DNA from: Polydactylus sextarius
Lineage: Eukaryota > Chordata > Actinopteri > Polynemidae
DNA: 64,000 nt
Assembly (NCBI GenBank): GCA_016801845.1
Contig: CM028909.1
Span: forward strand, 19,710,813 to 19,774,812
Direction: 5' to 3'
The position numbers and the translations under genes were made by a program. The notes under the pieces are model-generated. The model made no database searches. It saw nothing but the letters and a program-made list of their open reading frames with translations, and was not told the DNA's origin. Positions 12,201 through 24,027 of this stretch are shown here, one piece after another (the stretch's first letter is position 1; the number at the start of each line of letters is the position of its first letter).

Positions 12201-13071
12201 ATTCCCCTTCTGCCTGATCCCTTTAAATCCTAAAAGCTGGACTTTCAAACTTCCTGTTGCATCTTTATAGTGGCTCAAAGGTAAAAATATCTGGGTCCCA
12301 TTATGTTTTTGTTTGTCCATCTGTGAAACATTCAATACAAAAATGTACCTCGCCTGTAACTCTGGGAGTCATAAAATTAAAGTCTGTAGATAAAAACACA
12401 AAAGCTTCAGTCCAAGCAGCTCTCGCTTGTTATTGAGGATCAGAGATGCATTTTCCACCCTTCTGTAAATACAAAGAGCAGGCCTGAAGTCTTTCCACAC
12501 GCTACTACTGTAGGTAACAGCTCTCAACGTGTCGAATGTCTTTTCCACAAGACTAGTCAACCCTGAGCCTCAAGCTAAAATACCTTATCTGTCCATCTGA
12601 AAATGCCATTTTACTAATGGCCACAGCTACTGCTACATACCAAACATGCCTCCTGCTCTGAATCTGTCAGGATTCCCATCTCGTGCTGTGTGGATGTGTG
12701 TGTATATTTGTTATTTCATTTTGGTTTGATAAAGGTTGTAGATATATTAATGTAAAACAACTTAAATGCATTTCTGAAGTATTGTTGCAGAAAAAAAACA
12801 CATGCAGAGCATATGCAAACACACTATGAAAAAAATCACATATAATACTCCATTGCTCTCAAATAGCAACCACACACATTTATAAAATTTTACAACAATA
12901 TATTTTTATCTTGTTTGATGTACATGTGAACAAAATCTCTAATTCCCAATCTGGGAACATCTGAGACTATTTTGATTATATCTTGTGATTCTCAAGTGTA
13001 ATACAATCAATAACAAAGTGTCTTTGTTCTCCATCTGTCTGCTCGTTAGTTGCATGAAAGCTGGTTTATGT
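9231..13071. other. Long noncoding stretch, nothing recognised
   Basis: AT-rich DNA lacking microsatellites longer than about ten units and lacking any coding-type frame. A TATAAAAGGG string at about 10587 lies between purine-rich flanks, but no supporting exon follows. 10820-10930 is purine-rich. T runs occur at about 9479-9489. No repeat family recognised. Confidence 0.6.
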
Positions 13072-13095
13072 ATACACACACACACACACACACAC
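13072..13095. repeat. (AC)12 microsatellite
   Basis: Twelve AC units followed by a degenerate GCATAAACGCA tail. Confidence 0.95.
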
Positions 13096-14712
13096 GCATA
13101 AACGCATCGAGACACACCCATCAGAGTCCCCAGGTGTGGTTTGTGGAGATGGAGACTCTGTGAAGGTGAACCCCATGGTGAGCAAAGGCGGGATGCTGCG
13201 CTCTGCAAGTGTGTGTGTAACTGTCCTTTCATGTATTCAGTTGTGTATAATATCTGTATTTGGTGCTGGCAAGGGAAAAAAAGATATGAACAGTGGAGAT
13301 ATGTGGCAGACAAAAAATACCTGATAATGAAAGTTGTTCAGCTTTAACTGTAAAAGAAAGTAAACTACAACAAAATAAATACGGTGATAGCTTGATGGAG
13401 ACTGAAGGCTTGGAGAGAGGGGGTTGGAAGATGTAGGGAAGTAGCTTTTATCTGGAGGAGGGGAAGCCAAATTAGAAATGTGGCATGATCCCCCTCCTCC
13501 TGGGACTGAGTCAATTAGCCTGCCTGGTGGAGCTGACGAGAGGCTGGGACTGGGGGGATGGTGTCAGTAAGGAGGATGGTGATGGTGGTGGTGGGGAGTG
13601 CCTGGTTGAGATGGGAGAGGCCAAGGGCGTTGGCAAGAGGGTTTTCTTTGGGAGGGAGGGAGGGTGTGGGTAGGAGACAACTGGCTAATGTACACAGGAC
13701 ACAACACTGTGGCATTGTATGATATAGAAAGGAGAGTGCTACAAAAAGAAGAAAAGGAGAAGACTGAAGTATTTTCATAAGGTGGTTAATACCTGATGAG
13801 AGAAATGAAATATGTAAGAGCTGCCACATCAGCAAGTCTAAACACAACTGCAGCTGTTCATTCACTGTCTTTATCACAGGCTGACATCCTTGTATAGACA
13901 TAAACAGTTCTGACAATAATTTGAGGAAAGGTCATTTGCTAATCTAAGCACCAGTGTTGTGATTCACAGACTCTCCTGTCAAAACTCCAAGTGTCCTTGG
14001 GAAAGTTAGCGAACCCCAAATTGCTCTTGATAGTCTGGATAACATCTTATATGACAGCTTGCTGCTATCAGTATGGGTGTGTATGTTTGCAAGATTAAAA
14101 AACGCTGAGTTTTATATCATTGTAATTAAACTGCAACTGGACAAACCAATTAATTACTTACTTTCTTATAAGAAAGATAAGAAGTCATTATGGTATTTTT
14201 CACAAACCTTCCACTGATTATCAGCATTTCCTTGTATTCTTCATTCAGCCAGTTGTCCAAATAATGATAATTAAAAAATAACAGTCCTTTCTTTGGCATC
14301 TTAGCCATCATTTTTGTTATCTTAAAACATGATGACTTTAAGTCTGGGACTAACTGGAAGACATTAGAAAGATGTGAAAAATAGAAATGAGTGAAGGTCT
14401 GTTTGTGTGGCTGACAGCAGCTGAATTTAACAGTCGGCAAAATGATATTTTCTTACCCTGCAGTTCAGTAGATTAATCAATACTGCACCAAATCACCAGT
14501 ACACTGTGTAACCTCTGCCTTAAACTGGCTGATCTTAACAAAAACTATGGAACTGGAAAATCAGTGATAAAAATGAACCCTTGCAAAGAATATGCAAGCA
14601 TAATTATTCTCTCTGTTTTCTATTTCTAAAGGACTTTCTCTTTAAATCTGTGATCCCGAGCAGCTGCAGAACAGCGGTAAGCAGGATTACAGGTGGTGAG
14701 AAGAGAGGAATA
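13096..14712. other. Noncoding stretch, GC-richer then purine-rich
   Basis: 13100-13220 is locally GC-richer, with a TGTGGTTTGTGG string resembling paired RUNX sites (plus strand, about 13135). 13540-13680 is strongly G-rich on the plus strand and holds a G-quadruplex motif, listed separately. 13740-14640 is plain AT-rich DNA. No coding frame recognised. Confidence 0.55.
13650..13670 (+). other. G-quadruplex motif (GGG x5)
   Basis: Five GGG tracts at 13650-13652, 13654-13656, 13658-13660, 13662-13664 and 13668-13670, with loops of 1, 1, 1 and 3 bases. This satisfies the standard G3+N1-7 quadruplex rule and short loops favour stability. No promoter or exon is visible next to it. Confidence 0.75.
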
Positions 14713-14745
14713 GGGGGAGGGGGTAAGAAAGGGGGTACATGGGGG
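14713..14745 (+). other. G-quadruplex motif (four G5 tracts)
   Basis: Four runs of five G at 14713-14717, 14719-14723, 14731-14735 and 14741-14745, with loops A, TAAGAAA and TACAT. Long G-tracts allow slippage among registers. It lies inside a nearly pure purine tract (about 14690-14835), a context that can also form triplex (H-DNA). Confidence 0.75.
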
Positions 14746-15001
14746 AGAGGAAAGTAGAGGAAGAGGGATGGGTGAAAAACAAGTGAGAAAATGAAAAAAG
14801 AAAGAGGCGACAAGAAGACTAAAAAAGAGAAAACAGCAACAAAACTACCAATCATTGAGCCAATAATAAATTAATTACTGACATCAGGGCTGTTTAAGAT
14901 GTTAAGTCACAACCTGGTGGATGCTTCCAATGCTCTTCTCATTACAGACTTGGCTAAACCAGTCTGACACATAGACGTGACATAGTCAGCAGAAACTCTG
15001 C

Positions 15002-15025
15002 AAAAAAAAAAAAAAAAAAAAAAAA
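15002..15025. repeat. (A)24 homopolymer
   Basis: Uninterrupted A run. No retroposon body was recognised on its left side, so it cannot be called a SINE/LINE tail with confidence. Confidence 0.95.
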
Positions 15026-15303
15026 TACCTGCCTGTGTTTGTCTGTGAGTGTATGTTTATGAGTTTACCAAATGATACACCTGACAGTTGTTATGTGTGT
15101 GTGCTATCATCATCAGTGGCAGCAGAGGATGGCAGCTGACTTGAGTGACAGGTTAAAGAGGCAAAGTGAAGGAGAGGAGGTTGCACTGCACACGCTCAGT
15201 AGCCTGTCACCAGACAGGCCTGTGTCTCCTTTCTTATCTGACAGGCACACTGCAGAACAGCAAAATCCCCTGCGTAAGCCCCTTGAGCACTCCCTTGGGA
15301 CAT

Positions 15304-15306
<3 letters not shown>

Positions 15307-15375
<69 letters not shown>
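15307..15375. repeat. (GT)34 microsatellite
   Basis: Uninterrupted GT array, first of four GT arrays in the same orientation within 1.25 kb (15307, 15457, 15808, 16468). Confidence 0.97.
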
Positions 15376-15377
<2 letters not shown>

Positions 15378-15456
15378 GAAGAGACACAGCCAGTTTCTGA
15401 AATAAGAGTGCTAATGTATATGTGATAATGCATATTGGTATGTATGCGCACATGCC

Positions 15457-15492
15457 TGTGTGTGTGTGTGTGTGTGTGTGTGTCTGTCTGTC

Positions 15493-15527
<35 letters not shown>
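15457..15527. repeat. (GT)n(TCTG)n(GT)n compound microsatellite
   Basis: A GT array is interrupted centrally by four TCTG tetramers (about 15482-15498), then GT resumes. The tetramer phase inside a dinucleotide array suggests nested slippage after a T-to-C change. Confidence 0.95.
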
Positions 15528-15529
<2 letters not shown>

Positions 15530-15806
15530 CAGAGAATCTCGTTATTTTCCTATCTCTCTGTATAAAGCCTCCTAATTCCACCTCACCTTCAACATTGCAT
15601 GACTGCTCAAGGTGATAGAACAGGACAGGCCTGGAGTCCAAATCAAATGCTCACACACACATATACTCACACAGTCAGACACAAATATACACAAATTGAG
15701 AGTGCAATTACAGGTCAGTCTGGCAAAGGAGAAGCTGTTCTGCAACGGTGAGAGATAGGCCAGAGCACTCAAGGAAGAAAGAAGAAATTAGGAAGAACAG
15801 GAAGTA

Positions 15807-15807
<1 letters not shown>

Positions 15808-15843
<36 letters not shown>
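15808..15843. repeat. (TG)18 microsatellite
   Basis: Uninterrupted TG array; third member of the 15.3-16.5 kb cluster. 15528-15807 between arrays shows no feature. Confidence 0.96.
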
Positions 15844-15845
<2 letters not shown>

Positions 15846-16304
15846 CCACAAACATATTTCTGTACATGTGCAAAAAGGGGAGTTCAGAGATGGTGTTGGA
15901 AAAAAAACTTAAGAGGGCAGACTGCAGCCTTTAACGAGCAGAATAAATCCATATAATACAGTGTTTATTTTAACAAAGTTCAATAAGCAGTCTGTGGTAG
16001 ACTTGATGATGTAAATCGACTAATGTGATGATACTGCATAACACTCATAACACATATTATGCTCTACAAGTGGCAATAACTGATAATTAGCATGGTTATT
16101 TAGCAATAGTCCCAGGTGGGTTAAGAATCAGCATTAAGGGACAGACTACGGGTTATAATTATCTTCTGAACAAGAAGAACTAATCTGAGAGGTGCAAGAT
16201 TTTTGAACAGGATCTCCTACCAACTATCTTTTGTTCCCTCACCAAAGAACAGTGTAAAGACAATGCAGTCAAAAATAGCCACTACACATGCTAACCTTGA
16301 GGTC

Positions 16305-16365
16305 AAGTCAAGTTAATTTTATTTATATTGCGCCAAATCATAAAATATTTAGGTTTAATACTTTA
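16305..16365 (+). repeat. Fragment of teleost repeat (TTTATTTATATxGCGCCAAATCA)
   Basis: AAGTTAATTTTATTTATATT followed by GCGCCAAATCATAA closely resembles a motif I recall as scattered widely in fish genomes (ATTTTATTTATATAGCGCCAAATCA). Only about 60 bp are preserved, so the element class cannot be given. Confidence 0.55.
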
Positions 16366-16465
16366 AATTTGTGATAAATCTTATTACTTCAAAATGGATT
16401 CACTAAACTTGAAGACATTAAAAGATTTAAATTTGATTTGATTATATTCATGCAACTGCTGCAGA

Positions 16466-16467
<2 letters not shown>

Positions 16468-16535
<68 letters not shown>
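16468..16535. repeat. (TG)34 microsatellite
   Basis: Uninterrupted TG/GT array, last and joint longest of the local cluster of four. Confidence 0.97.
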
Positions 16536-16536
<1 letters not shown>

Positions 16537-18652
16537 ATTTAGCATAAACACAAGGACTGAAGAGGATCCAAGTCAAGCAGGGAGTGTGGTCTTGTCTTTT
16601 GCCAAAGGAAATCAACAAAAACCTTCCACTAAATCACATTTTCCTATTTATTCAGCAAGATTGTTCTGTTTTTTAATACACAATGAAAGGAGAGAGAAAA
16701 GTGAGAGATATGTAGATTTGATTGCAGCCCCACAAAATAAACAATACACACCCAAAATTATAACTTCTCTCCCTTATTTTGACACATTTGGCCAATCAAA
16801 ACAAATTTCTGTCAAGAACTAGAGCCTGGGCTTAAAGAAAGTCTTACACACAAATTACATTTGTGCAGGAAAAAAGTCAAAACAGAACCTTTAGCTTTCA
16901 ATACATCAAACACTGCATCAATTATGGTTCATGAAACAGTTTTATATTAACTATGACCAGTTGTTTTGGATCAAATGGAATTTCTTCATTGTGTTCATTT
17001 AATTCTTCATGTGAAAAGCTTCCAAATCAATTCAGGAAACAACAATAACCTGATCAAAAACTGGTTAATCCAAAAGACTGACATCCAGGTTAAACATCCA
17101 TCCATTCAGTCTGAGCAGTCCACTGATAGTAAACTGAGAATGACTGCCCTGTCCTCAGCTTAACCTTTACTTCAGGGCATCAGCCATGTTTAAGTGTCTG
17201 TGTTTATCTAATGACATAGAGCTATATCACCATTAATCATCTCCTACTGCTGTGCTGATGTAACCCTGGATTTTAAATTTGTGGAAAAAACTGGGCATTT
17301 AAAGAAATCATTAACTGTTTCAACAACTTTACTTGGTAAGTGTAATTGAAACAGTGAATTAATCACAATGTACAGCAAGAACATGGCCTACATGACCAAT
17401 GAAAAGGTGTAAAACACCAACATACCTCAAATTAATTCACAAAACCAACATAAAACCATAACCATTTCAGGTATGATTTCAGGATTTCATCTTGTCATAC
17501 TCTACTCTTTTATGATGTGTGGTTTAATGGCTCCTAACAGAGAATTATTGCTACAATCTCCACAAAACAGCTCTATTATTTAATTAATGCTAATGGATAG
17601 AAACAGGTAGTAATGGGCATAATCTTTTGCCAAAATTTGGTTGACCGTGGCACTACATTTGAATGAAAATCCATTCATTTGGATATGTGTAACCTTAAAT
17701 GTACTCAACGGGGATCTGGAACAAATCTATTGTCTTCTAATGTGTTTTTTAAAGTAAGACTTTCCTGTTTCATTCAAATAAGTGTTTTCCTTTGTTTGAG
17801 CTACTAAAAATCAATACTAAATGCAATACAACACTGAATATTAAAATAAACCTACAGCACTGATGCATTTTATGCCCCCTTTCCATTATCTCTGTTATCT
17901 TCTAAAACCCTCACTTTAAAAGGGATGAGCTTGAACATCAGTTAAGGTTTTATCTATACCTTTTATCAACATTGGAACATCTAACATCCTTTGTCTACCT
18001 TGTTAACACAGTGATGAATTGGGAAATTATCTTCGCTGACCTCAGGTTCAGTCCCTTTGTTATCCATCTCTGTGTTTATGTTATCTGCACATATCATATA
18101 ACACCTTTAAAACAACGGATCTATTATCTTCCCATTTCCCTCGAATGCAATATTTTCCACATAGTCAAAATTCCTGCCTGTGGGTTATCATGCACACGCT
18201 TTACTGGATGATTAGGTGAAATGTGATGACACCTACAGATGAACCTTTAGTGCACAGATTGCCTAAGGTAGTTATTCTACTTTAAATAATTTGTTAATTT
18301 ACAAAATTATTCTGTGGTTTTATCATGTATTTACTCTTTAGTTGGAAGACACTGGATTATTTGTTTTGTCTCACCACTAGAGGACCCAATGTACTATAAA
18401 CTGAAGATGTAGAGTGTCTAAATGCATTTGGGGACAAAGGTGTCGGAGCAAAAACTAGTTTAAAACTGAACTTTTACAAAATTTGCAAAAGTTGGTCTAT
18501 AATTACTCTGACTCTTAACACGTCATATTAATGTGAAAAGTGTCATGTTTTTAACATATAAATTAACTCATACACAAACATATATCCATACATTTATGGA
18601 TATTCCACATGTTGGTCTTATATATTGGAGTATAGACACAAACTCTCCCTCA
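16536..18652. other. Noncoding AT-rich stretch
   Basis: About 2.1 kb of AT-rich sequence with no repeat, splice-flanked frame or structured element that I can support. The openings at 16966-17163 and 17972-18211 have no family resemblance. Confidence 0.65.
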
Positions 18653-18700
18653 AACACACACAAAAAAACACACACACACACACACATACACACACACCTA
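18653..18700. repeat. (CA)n microsatellite, interrupted
   Basis: CA arrays split by an A7 run (about 18662-18668) and a T interruption (about 18688). Confidence 0.93.
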
Positions 18701-21478
18701 CGCACACTTGCAAAAATCATTTCACCCCTCATTAGCCGTGGTTTCCAAATCAAGGGCATGTATCATGTTTTTTTTCTTCTTTTAATCAGAAGGATTGAAA
18801 ATGAAAACAAAAATTAATAAATAAATAAAATAAAGTGATGAAAGTTTGATGCTAACAGCCTTTTGCTTTTTATTTGAATGAGAGAACAACCTCCAGTCCT
18901 GTCTGTCCCCTCTGGCTATATGGGAAAAAGTCAATATTTCAAGAGAGTGGAGACACTCATTAAATATTTCAAACAAAGGAAAACTGACATGGCTGCCCAC
19001 TCTCTCTCTCTCTTTCCCTCTCACTCTACACCTTGACTCTGTAGCATATCTTTCCACTGTTTCAACTCCATAGGTCACACTAACAAAGAGAAAAATTAGA
19101 AAATGGCAGCCATCACCGAGTTATAGACAAGCACTGGTACCTCAAGAGAGATATTCATTCTGTGGCCTGTACACAATTTATCACCATACATTGCTAAGCT
19201 TTGGTCTTTCTCCTTCATACATTTGTTAGCCTAGCCATTTTCTGCTGATGCAGTGGATATTTCAGGCAGACTAAAGGGTTAAAGGGAAGGTTAATGGTTT
19301 TTCCTGCTGAGGAAGAGTTGAAATGGGGGTTAATGGGTTTTAAGGTGTGGCAGTGGATCAGTGTATAGCCACCTTCACCATAAAGTTACCTTGGTGGTCG
19401 ATTCATCACCAGGTAATCAACAGACCCACCTTGAACCCACAGGAGCTGTTATAGGTTAAATAAATGTCCACTTTGCTGCACTCTGCTGTAAAATGATTGA
19501 AGACAAGAGGAAGTGTAAACTGTGACCAGGTGGTTAAACATATTTTATGTTGTTCAAGACATCCATCCTGTCTGTCCTGAGGAAGCATCAGCTGACTCAC
19601 AGGAAGTGATGTGTTTTAAAAGGTCTTTTAAAAGGACACCAACAGCAGTTTGTTTGGAATCCACATAAAAAAGGTAGATATTTAGTGTGAACAGCGATAG
19701 CCACCAAGGCTGAACAGATCATCCAGAAACTCAACACACATCCAACAAAATCCAAGATAAAAGTTAAATGATGCATTGGCTTATAAATATAATAATATGA
19801 TAATATAACATCAGAATAAAGATCATGAAACAAAACAGTAATAGACAACTAATCTAGTATTATGGTCATAATACCAACAACTGAAAAAATGTTCACATTG
19901 TGGCCATAATATGAGACATATGTTTTCCATCTCAAATGACGATTTATCAGGTTTTATTCAACTCCCTCTGAAACCACAAAGGGATTTATATGTCTTTCCA
20001 GAAGTAAAGGAAGTAAAAAGGAGATCTCAAATAATCACTGATAAAAACCATCCAAGGTAAAAGTTTGTCCCTCCATCAAACTGGACATGTATTTAAGATG
20101 TAAACACTGCAGTGACCTTGTTTTCTGGACCTTCCACTGCAGCACAACTACAAAGGTAAAAAAAAAAAAAAAAGTTAACATGTAAGTTCAGAGGTATGGT
20201 AATAGATGGGTTACCCCAGGTTTTGGGGTGGAGGGCTTATAAAGACCTGCAAGACCTGGGATTACAGGACTGAATAGGTGAGATGACAGACAAAATACAC
20301 ACCTGTGAGCTTGAAAACATGTATACGCCCACTCACGCACAAAACACACTGCTGGGTACAAGAAGGAAGAGACTGATACTCTGCATGAGAAAGAGAAAGA
20401 CTATAAAAGGAGGAGAGATACTTAAAGCTTTATAAACCAAACCAATGAATAGTCAGAAAGAGGATGTAGAAGAGAAAAGAGAGGGGTGGGAGAAAGGATG
20501 ATACTGAGGCAGAGTGGCATGGGATAAGCCTCTGTCATTAGTTGTGGGATTTTCAACAAAAAACCTGCAGAAAAGCCAGAAGAAAATGAGATTAGAGAAC
20601 AAAAGTGGCAGAGTGTGGCAGGATGGAGGGGAGAGGGAAGACGGGAGGGATGAGGCACACAATAACCGCAGGTGTAAATGAACCAAAGACTTCTGATCCT
20701 CTGAATGGCCACTTTTTATTCATCATTGATCTCTTTTCAAGCGAAAAATCATATAATTATTTACTGTTTAAGAGGAAGACTTTGAGCCTTGTATATAAGC
20801 TTTAAAAATAAAAAAAAATCATATTTCCCAGCCATAAGATGCATGAGATGAATTTATTGTTCTCAAACTGTGCAAAAAACTTGTTACTTATCAATGCCAA
20901 CTACAAAAGACAGATTCTCTGCAAAAGGCAATAATAATTCTCTCAAAATCCTTTACTTCCACAAGTGGACCATCAGGAAATAAAAGATCCAAGTCACCCA
21001 CTGTTTCACATCTCTCTCCTTATTCCTGATTTATGTTCAGAAGAACCAGCCACATATCAAATCCCATTAAAGACACCAAACCCACAATGCACTGTGTCCA
21101 ACAACACTGTTATGTTACTCAAGGAAATGATCAACACAGATATGAAACCACAAATATAGCAGAGTTGACACACTTTACAAAGTGGTTGGTCCATTCCAAC
21201 ACAAACACCTACACAGGGTATTCCCCAGCTTCAGGGTTTAACATTATTCAAGAAATCATTCCACTTTTCTGGCAGAGATATTAGGAACTAATAAGAAAAG
21301 AAAATATAAACTAAACACAGTATATATGTTTTACTCTTGACCCACAGGCTTAGACAAAACTTCCTGCATTAGTTACTCATTAAAATAAAAACCACCTCAC
21401 TTGTCAGACACATGTGATAATATGGACAATGTTCCTGACAGAAAAGAGGAATAGAGATGCCAGAGCTTAAGGGATTAT
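18701..21478. other. Noncoding stretch with A17 run and purine-rich tracts
   Basis: Holds an A17 homopolymer (20158-20174), a short CT run near 19000 and purine-rich DNA at 20365-20660 that includes a TATAAAAGGAGG string at about 20402. No coding frame recognised; the minus-strand openings at 20422-20712 are pyrimidine-rich shadows of the purine tract. Confidence 0.6.
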
Positions 21479-21483
21479 CTCAC

Positions 21484-21605
21484 CTTGATCTGCAGCTTCC
21501 TCTGCCGGCGTCCTGTTTCAGTCCTCAGCCCCTCCGAGTCACTTTCCCCTTGGCAGGTGTCATCATGGTCAAATAGTCCACGGGAAACAGCTCAAATGGG
21601 CTATT
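21484..21605 (-). other. Candidate first exon of an unidentified gene
   Basis: Read on the minus strand, this GC-richer block ends at 21484 in CTGCAGATCAAG followed by GTGAGA, a strong splice donor. A TATA-like TATAAGA lies at 21639-21633, placing a start site near 21605. Two readings are possible. One frame stays open for 36 codons (21591-21484), ends in phase 0 at the donor and is hydrophilic and charged (FDHDDTCQGESDSEGL then a basic RRQRK segment). In another frame, tandem ATG codons at 21566-21561 open a 13-residue upstream ORF (ending MTPAKGKVTRRG), which would fit a 5'-UTR exon. I do not recognise the protein, and no downstream exon is visible to confirm it. Confidence 0.35.
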
Positions 21606-21900
21606 CTCTAATTGTCTCTCTGTCTTTGTCTCTCTTATACTCCCTCTCTGAGTCCCATTAAGATTTGTATCACTACAAGAAAACCAGTGTGTGTGTGTGG
21701 GTAAGTGTGTATGCGTGCACGCACAACTCCAAAGGTCCTGGAATTCCTGAGTCCTGCGCTAAAAGAGCAAGCGTGGTTGAGCTCCCTCTCTCTGCCTGTC
21801 TCTCTCTGCACTCCTTTTCTTTTTTCCTCTTCTCGCTCCCAGCCGGGCAGAGAGGAGGGGAAGACAGTCAGGGGGTGGGACGGAGGACAGAAGCTGCTTT
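21606..21900 (-). promoter_or_regulatory. Candidate promoter for the 21.5-kb minus-strand exon
   Basis: Upstream of the candidate exon on the minus strand are the TATA-like TATAAGA (21639-21633), a purine-rich leader-like tract, and GC/KLF-type boxes: the plus-strand GGGGGTGGGACGG at about 21871 and CAGCCGGGCAG at about 21840. The local GC content and several CpGs contrast with the AT-rich surroundings. It is inferred only from motif position; purine-rich repeats could mimic it. Confidence 0.3.
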
Positions 21901-22040
21901 CAGCCAACCCTTCTTCTGTCTTTCTCTCCCCCCTTTCTCTTCCCCTTGTCTTTTTCCTAGGTCTCCTTCTTTTTGCCTAACTTTTATGCTTTTTCTTTGG
22001 CTTGTTTTCTGTGACACATACTTTTTCAACGCAAGCTCTG

Positions 22041-22078
22041 TCACACACACACACACACATACACACACACACACACAC
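22041..22078. repeat. (CA)n microsatellite
   Basis: About 18 CA units with one T interruption near 22060. The block from 21900 to 22040 is pyrimidine-rich on the plus strand. Confidence 0.95.
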
Positions 22079-22599
22079 TCCTCTTTCTTTTAATGCCACT
22101 CCCTCTGCCACAGTCCAGAGGTAAACTCACTCCCTTGCTCTGTCACCCAGCCACAGTGTCTTTCTTCTGCCATTATAATTCAACATGCTTTATCCTCAAA
22201 GGTTCAGCTCTGTGTGTGTCTAAATGATCCCTGCACATTTTTTTGACTGATCCAGTTGTGATAAGGATCAGGGTGAGACGGGGATAAGGGTACACTTAAC
22301 ACTTCAGTTTGAAGTTCCTTCACAAAGTTCACACATTCTTTAAAATGTCAACTCATCCAAGAGTTTATTGTTCAACATCTGAGGTGTTGTTGATACTCTG
22401 GAGTCCTCTGGATACTCCTTAAAGAAGTGCTGGAGTTCAAACTTATTAATTGATTCAAGGTTCAAATTCTAATTATAAAACCATAAACTCTGATATCCTT
22501 GACCTTTTCACTTCAGCCTTGCAACTTGACAACAAAAAGGAAACACATATCACATTCCTCTGCTAAGGCCAAACAAATCAATGCCTATCTATGTGTACC
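22079..22599. other. Noncoding stretch, nothing recognised
   Basis: AT-rich DNA without coding frames. A local repetition (GATACTCTGGAGTCC / GGATACTCCTTAAAG) near 22390-22425 is too short to classify. Confidence 0.6.
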
Positions 22600-22910
22600 A
22601 TGGATTCAGCATTTTCTACTATCTGGATTGGTATCTGGATCTGCACCAAAGTCTGCACACTCATAGATGTCAACAAGACACTTGTGATTATAGGTCATTA
22701 CAAAAATAATCCGGGATGAATTTCTGGATGCGCACCAAAATGCACACCAAATGTCTAAAAGACAAAAGACCAAAAGACACCAAAAGACTTCTACCCTGGC
22801 TTTTGGCCCATTGCTACAAATTGGTTCAGTTCATTACTTTTTGTGTAATCATGTTGACAAATAAACAAGCCTACAAACAAACACAGGTGAAAACATAACC
22901 TGAAAGAAAG
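22600..22910 (+). repeat. Teleost dispersed repeat fragment (TTTGTGTAATCxTGxTGACAAA)
   Basis: The right part, TTTTTGTGTAATCATGTTGA then CAAATAAACAAGCCTACAAAC and GGTGAAAACATAACCT, matches in order a repeat I recall as very common in fish (TTTTTGTGTAATCCTGCTGA, CAAACAAACAAAC, GGTGAAAACATAACCTCC). The left part has the companion phrases TCTGGATCTGCACCAAAGT and TCTGGATGCGCACCAAAATG. It is a diverged non-coding copy; the family could not be checked. Confidence 0.75.
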
Positions 22911-24027
22911 GAGGAAGCAATTTAACCTTAAGTTAACCTTAATTGTTTGGACTAATTCATGACTCAACACAAATGATGGGAAACTGTAGAAGGGTGTTTC
23001 CTTTACCCTCTGTATTCTCAAATCTTGTTCTTGTGCAGACACCTGCGTCACACAGAGAGGTGTGACTGTAAACTCCAAGTATGTTGATGGGACAAACACT
23101 TAGTTTCAGTGCACAGCAAAAAATGATGACGGAAACTACTGATCGTACTGTGCTGTCAGAAAATGTGCCCCAGCAACTAGTTGTTGAGAATCGCTGATCT
23201 GATCACTGCAGACACACAAAACAGTCCAAAACATTAATACATAAAAATACCCCACACTTCTCCAGGACTTTGCAGTACTGAAAATACTACTGTTTGTTTA
23301 ACCTTTTTTTTCAGTTTTTGCTGTCTCTAGCAAAGCTTAAATCCATAGCTGTAATGCTGATTTTGCTTTTTATTTGTTTCATTGTACAAACCTAGACAAG
23401 TAAATGATAATGGTTTATTAAGGCTATTTGACTATTTGAGTCACTATGCACTAACCAGTTTTACTTGGATCGAAAGCTTCAATGAGTTTCAACACCAGTA
23501 AACACTCAGGACCATCAGGTTAATCAACTAAATTAGCCATCAAGCGTCAATACATCATTTTACTTTACTCTAAAAATAAAATGATTTATTCTATGATGTA
23601 TTCTATTAAAAGAAAGTAGATAGAAATACAATTAGCCCATGACAAAAGAAAGTAACTATAACATATCGAAATAAGTTGCCCATAAAAACCTACTTCTTGC
23701 AGCAAAACTGTGTCATCAACCTCCAATGGTGCAAACACATAATAATCTGTCATGGCTTCCTCCATTTCATGCAGTGTAAAATAAACTCTGGGTATATGTT
23801 AAAACATGATAACGAGTTGGTATGTTTGCTGAGGAGCAAAACTATGCTAGCCTGGTGCATTCTGAATATTGTTATTTTCATCATTTTTGTCAAAAAGACT
23901 ATGCTAGTGATTAAGACACCAAGTTAGCTTGAAGACTTTGCTATTTTAAACCATTAAAAAAGCTCAAAGTCGCTCCACACTTGCTTGCTAGTATAACAAG
24001 GATCCTGACATTTAAAACGAGGCATTG
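22911..24027. other. Noncoding AT-rich stretch
   Basis: No microsatellite, coding frame or recognised repeat. The direct TTAACCTTAAGTTAACCTTAA pattern near 22922-22941 is a short local duplication. Confidence 0.6.

Noticed and set aside
15002..15025. Poly-A run as a retroposon tail
   Set aside because: No SINE/LINE body or target-site duplication recognised to its left; homopolymers are frequent here.
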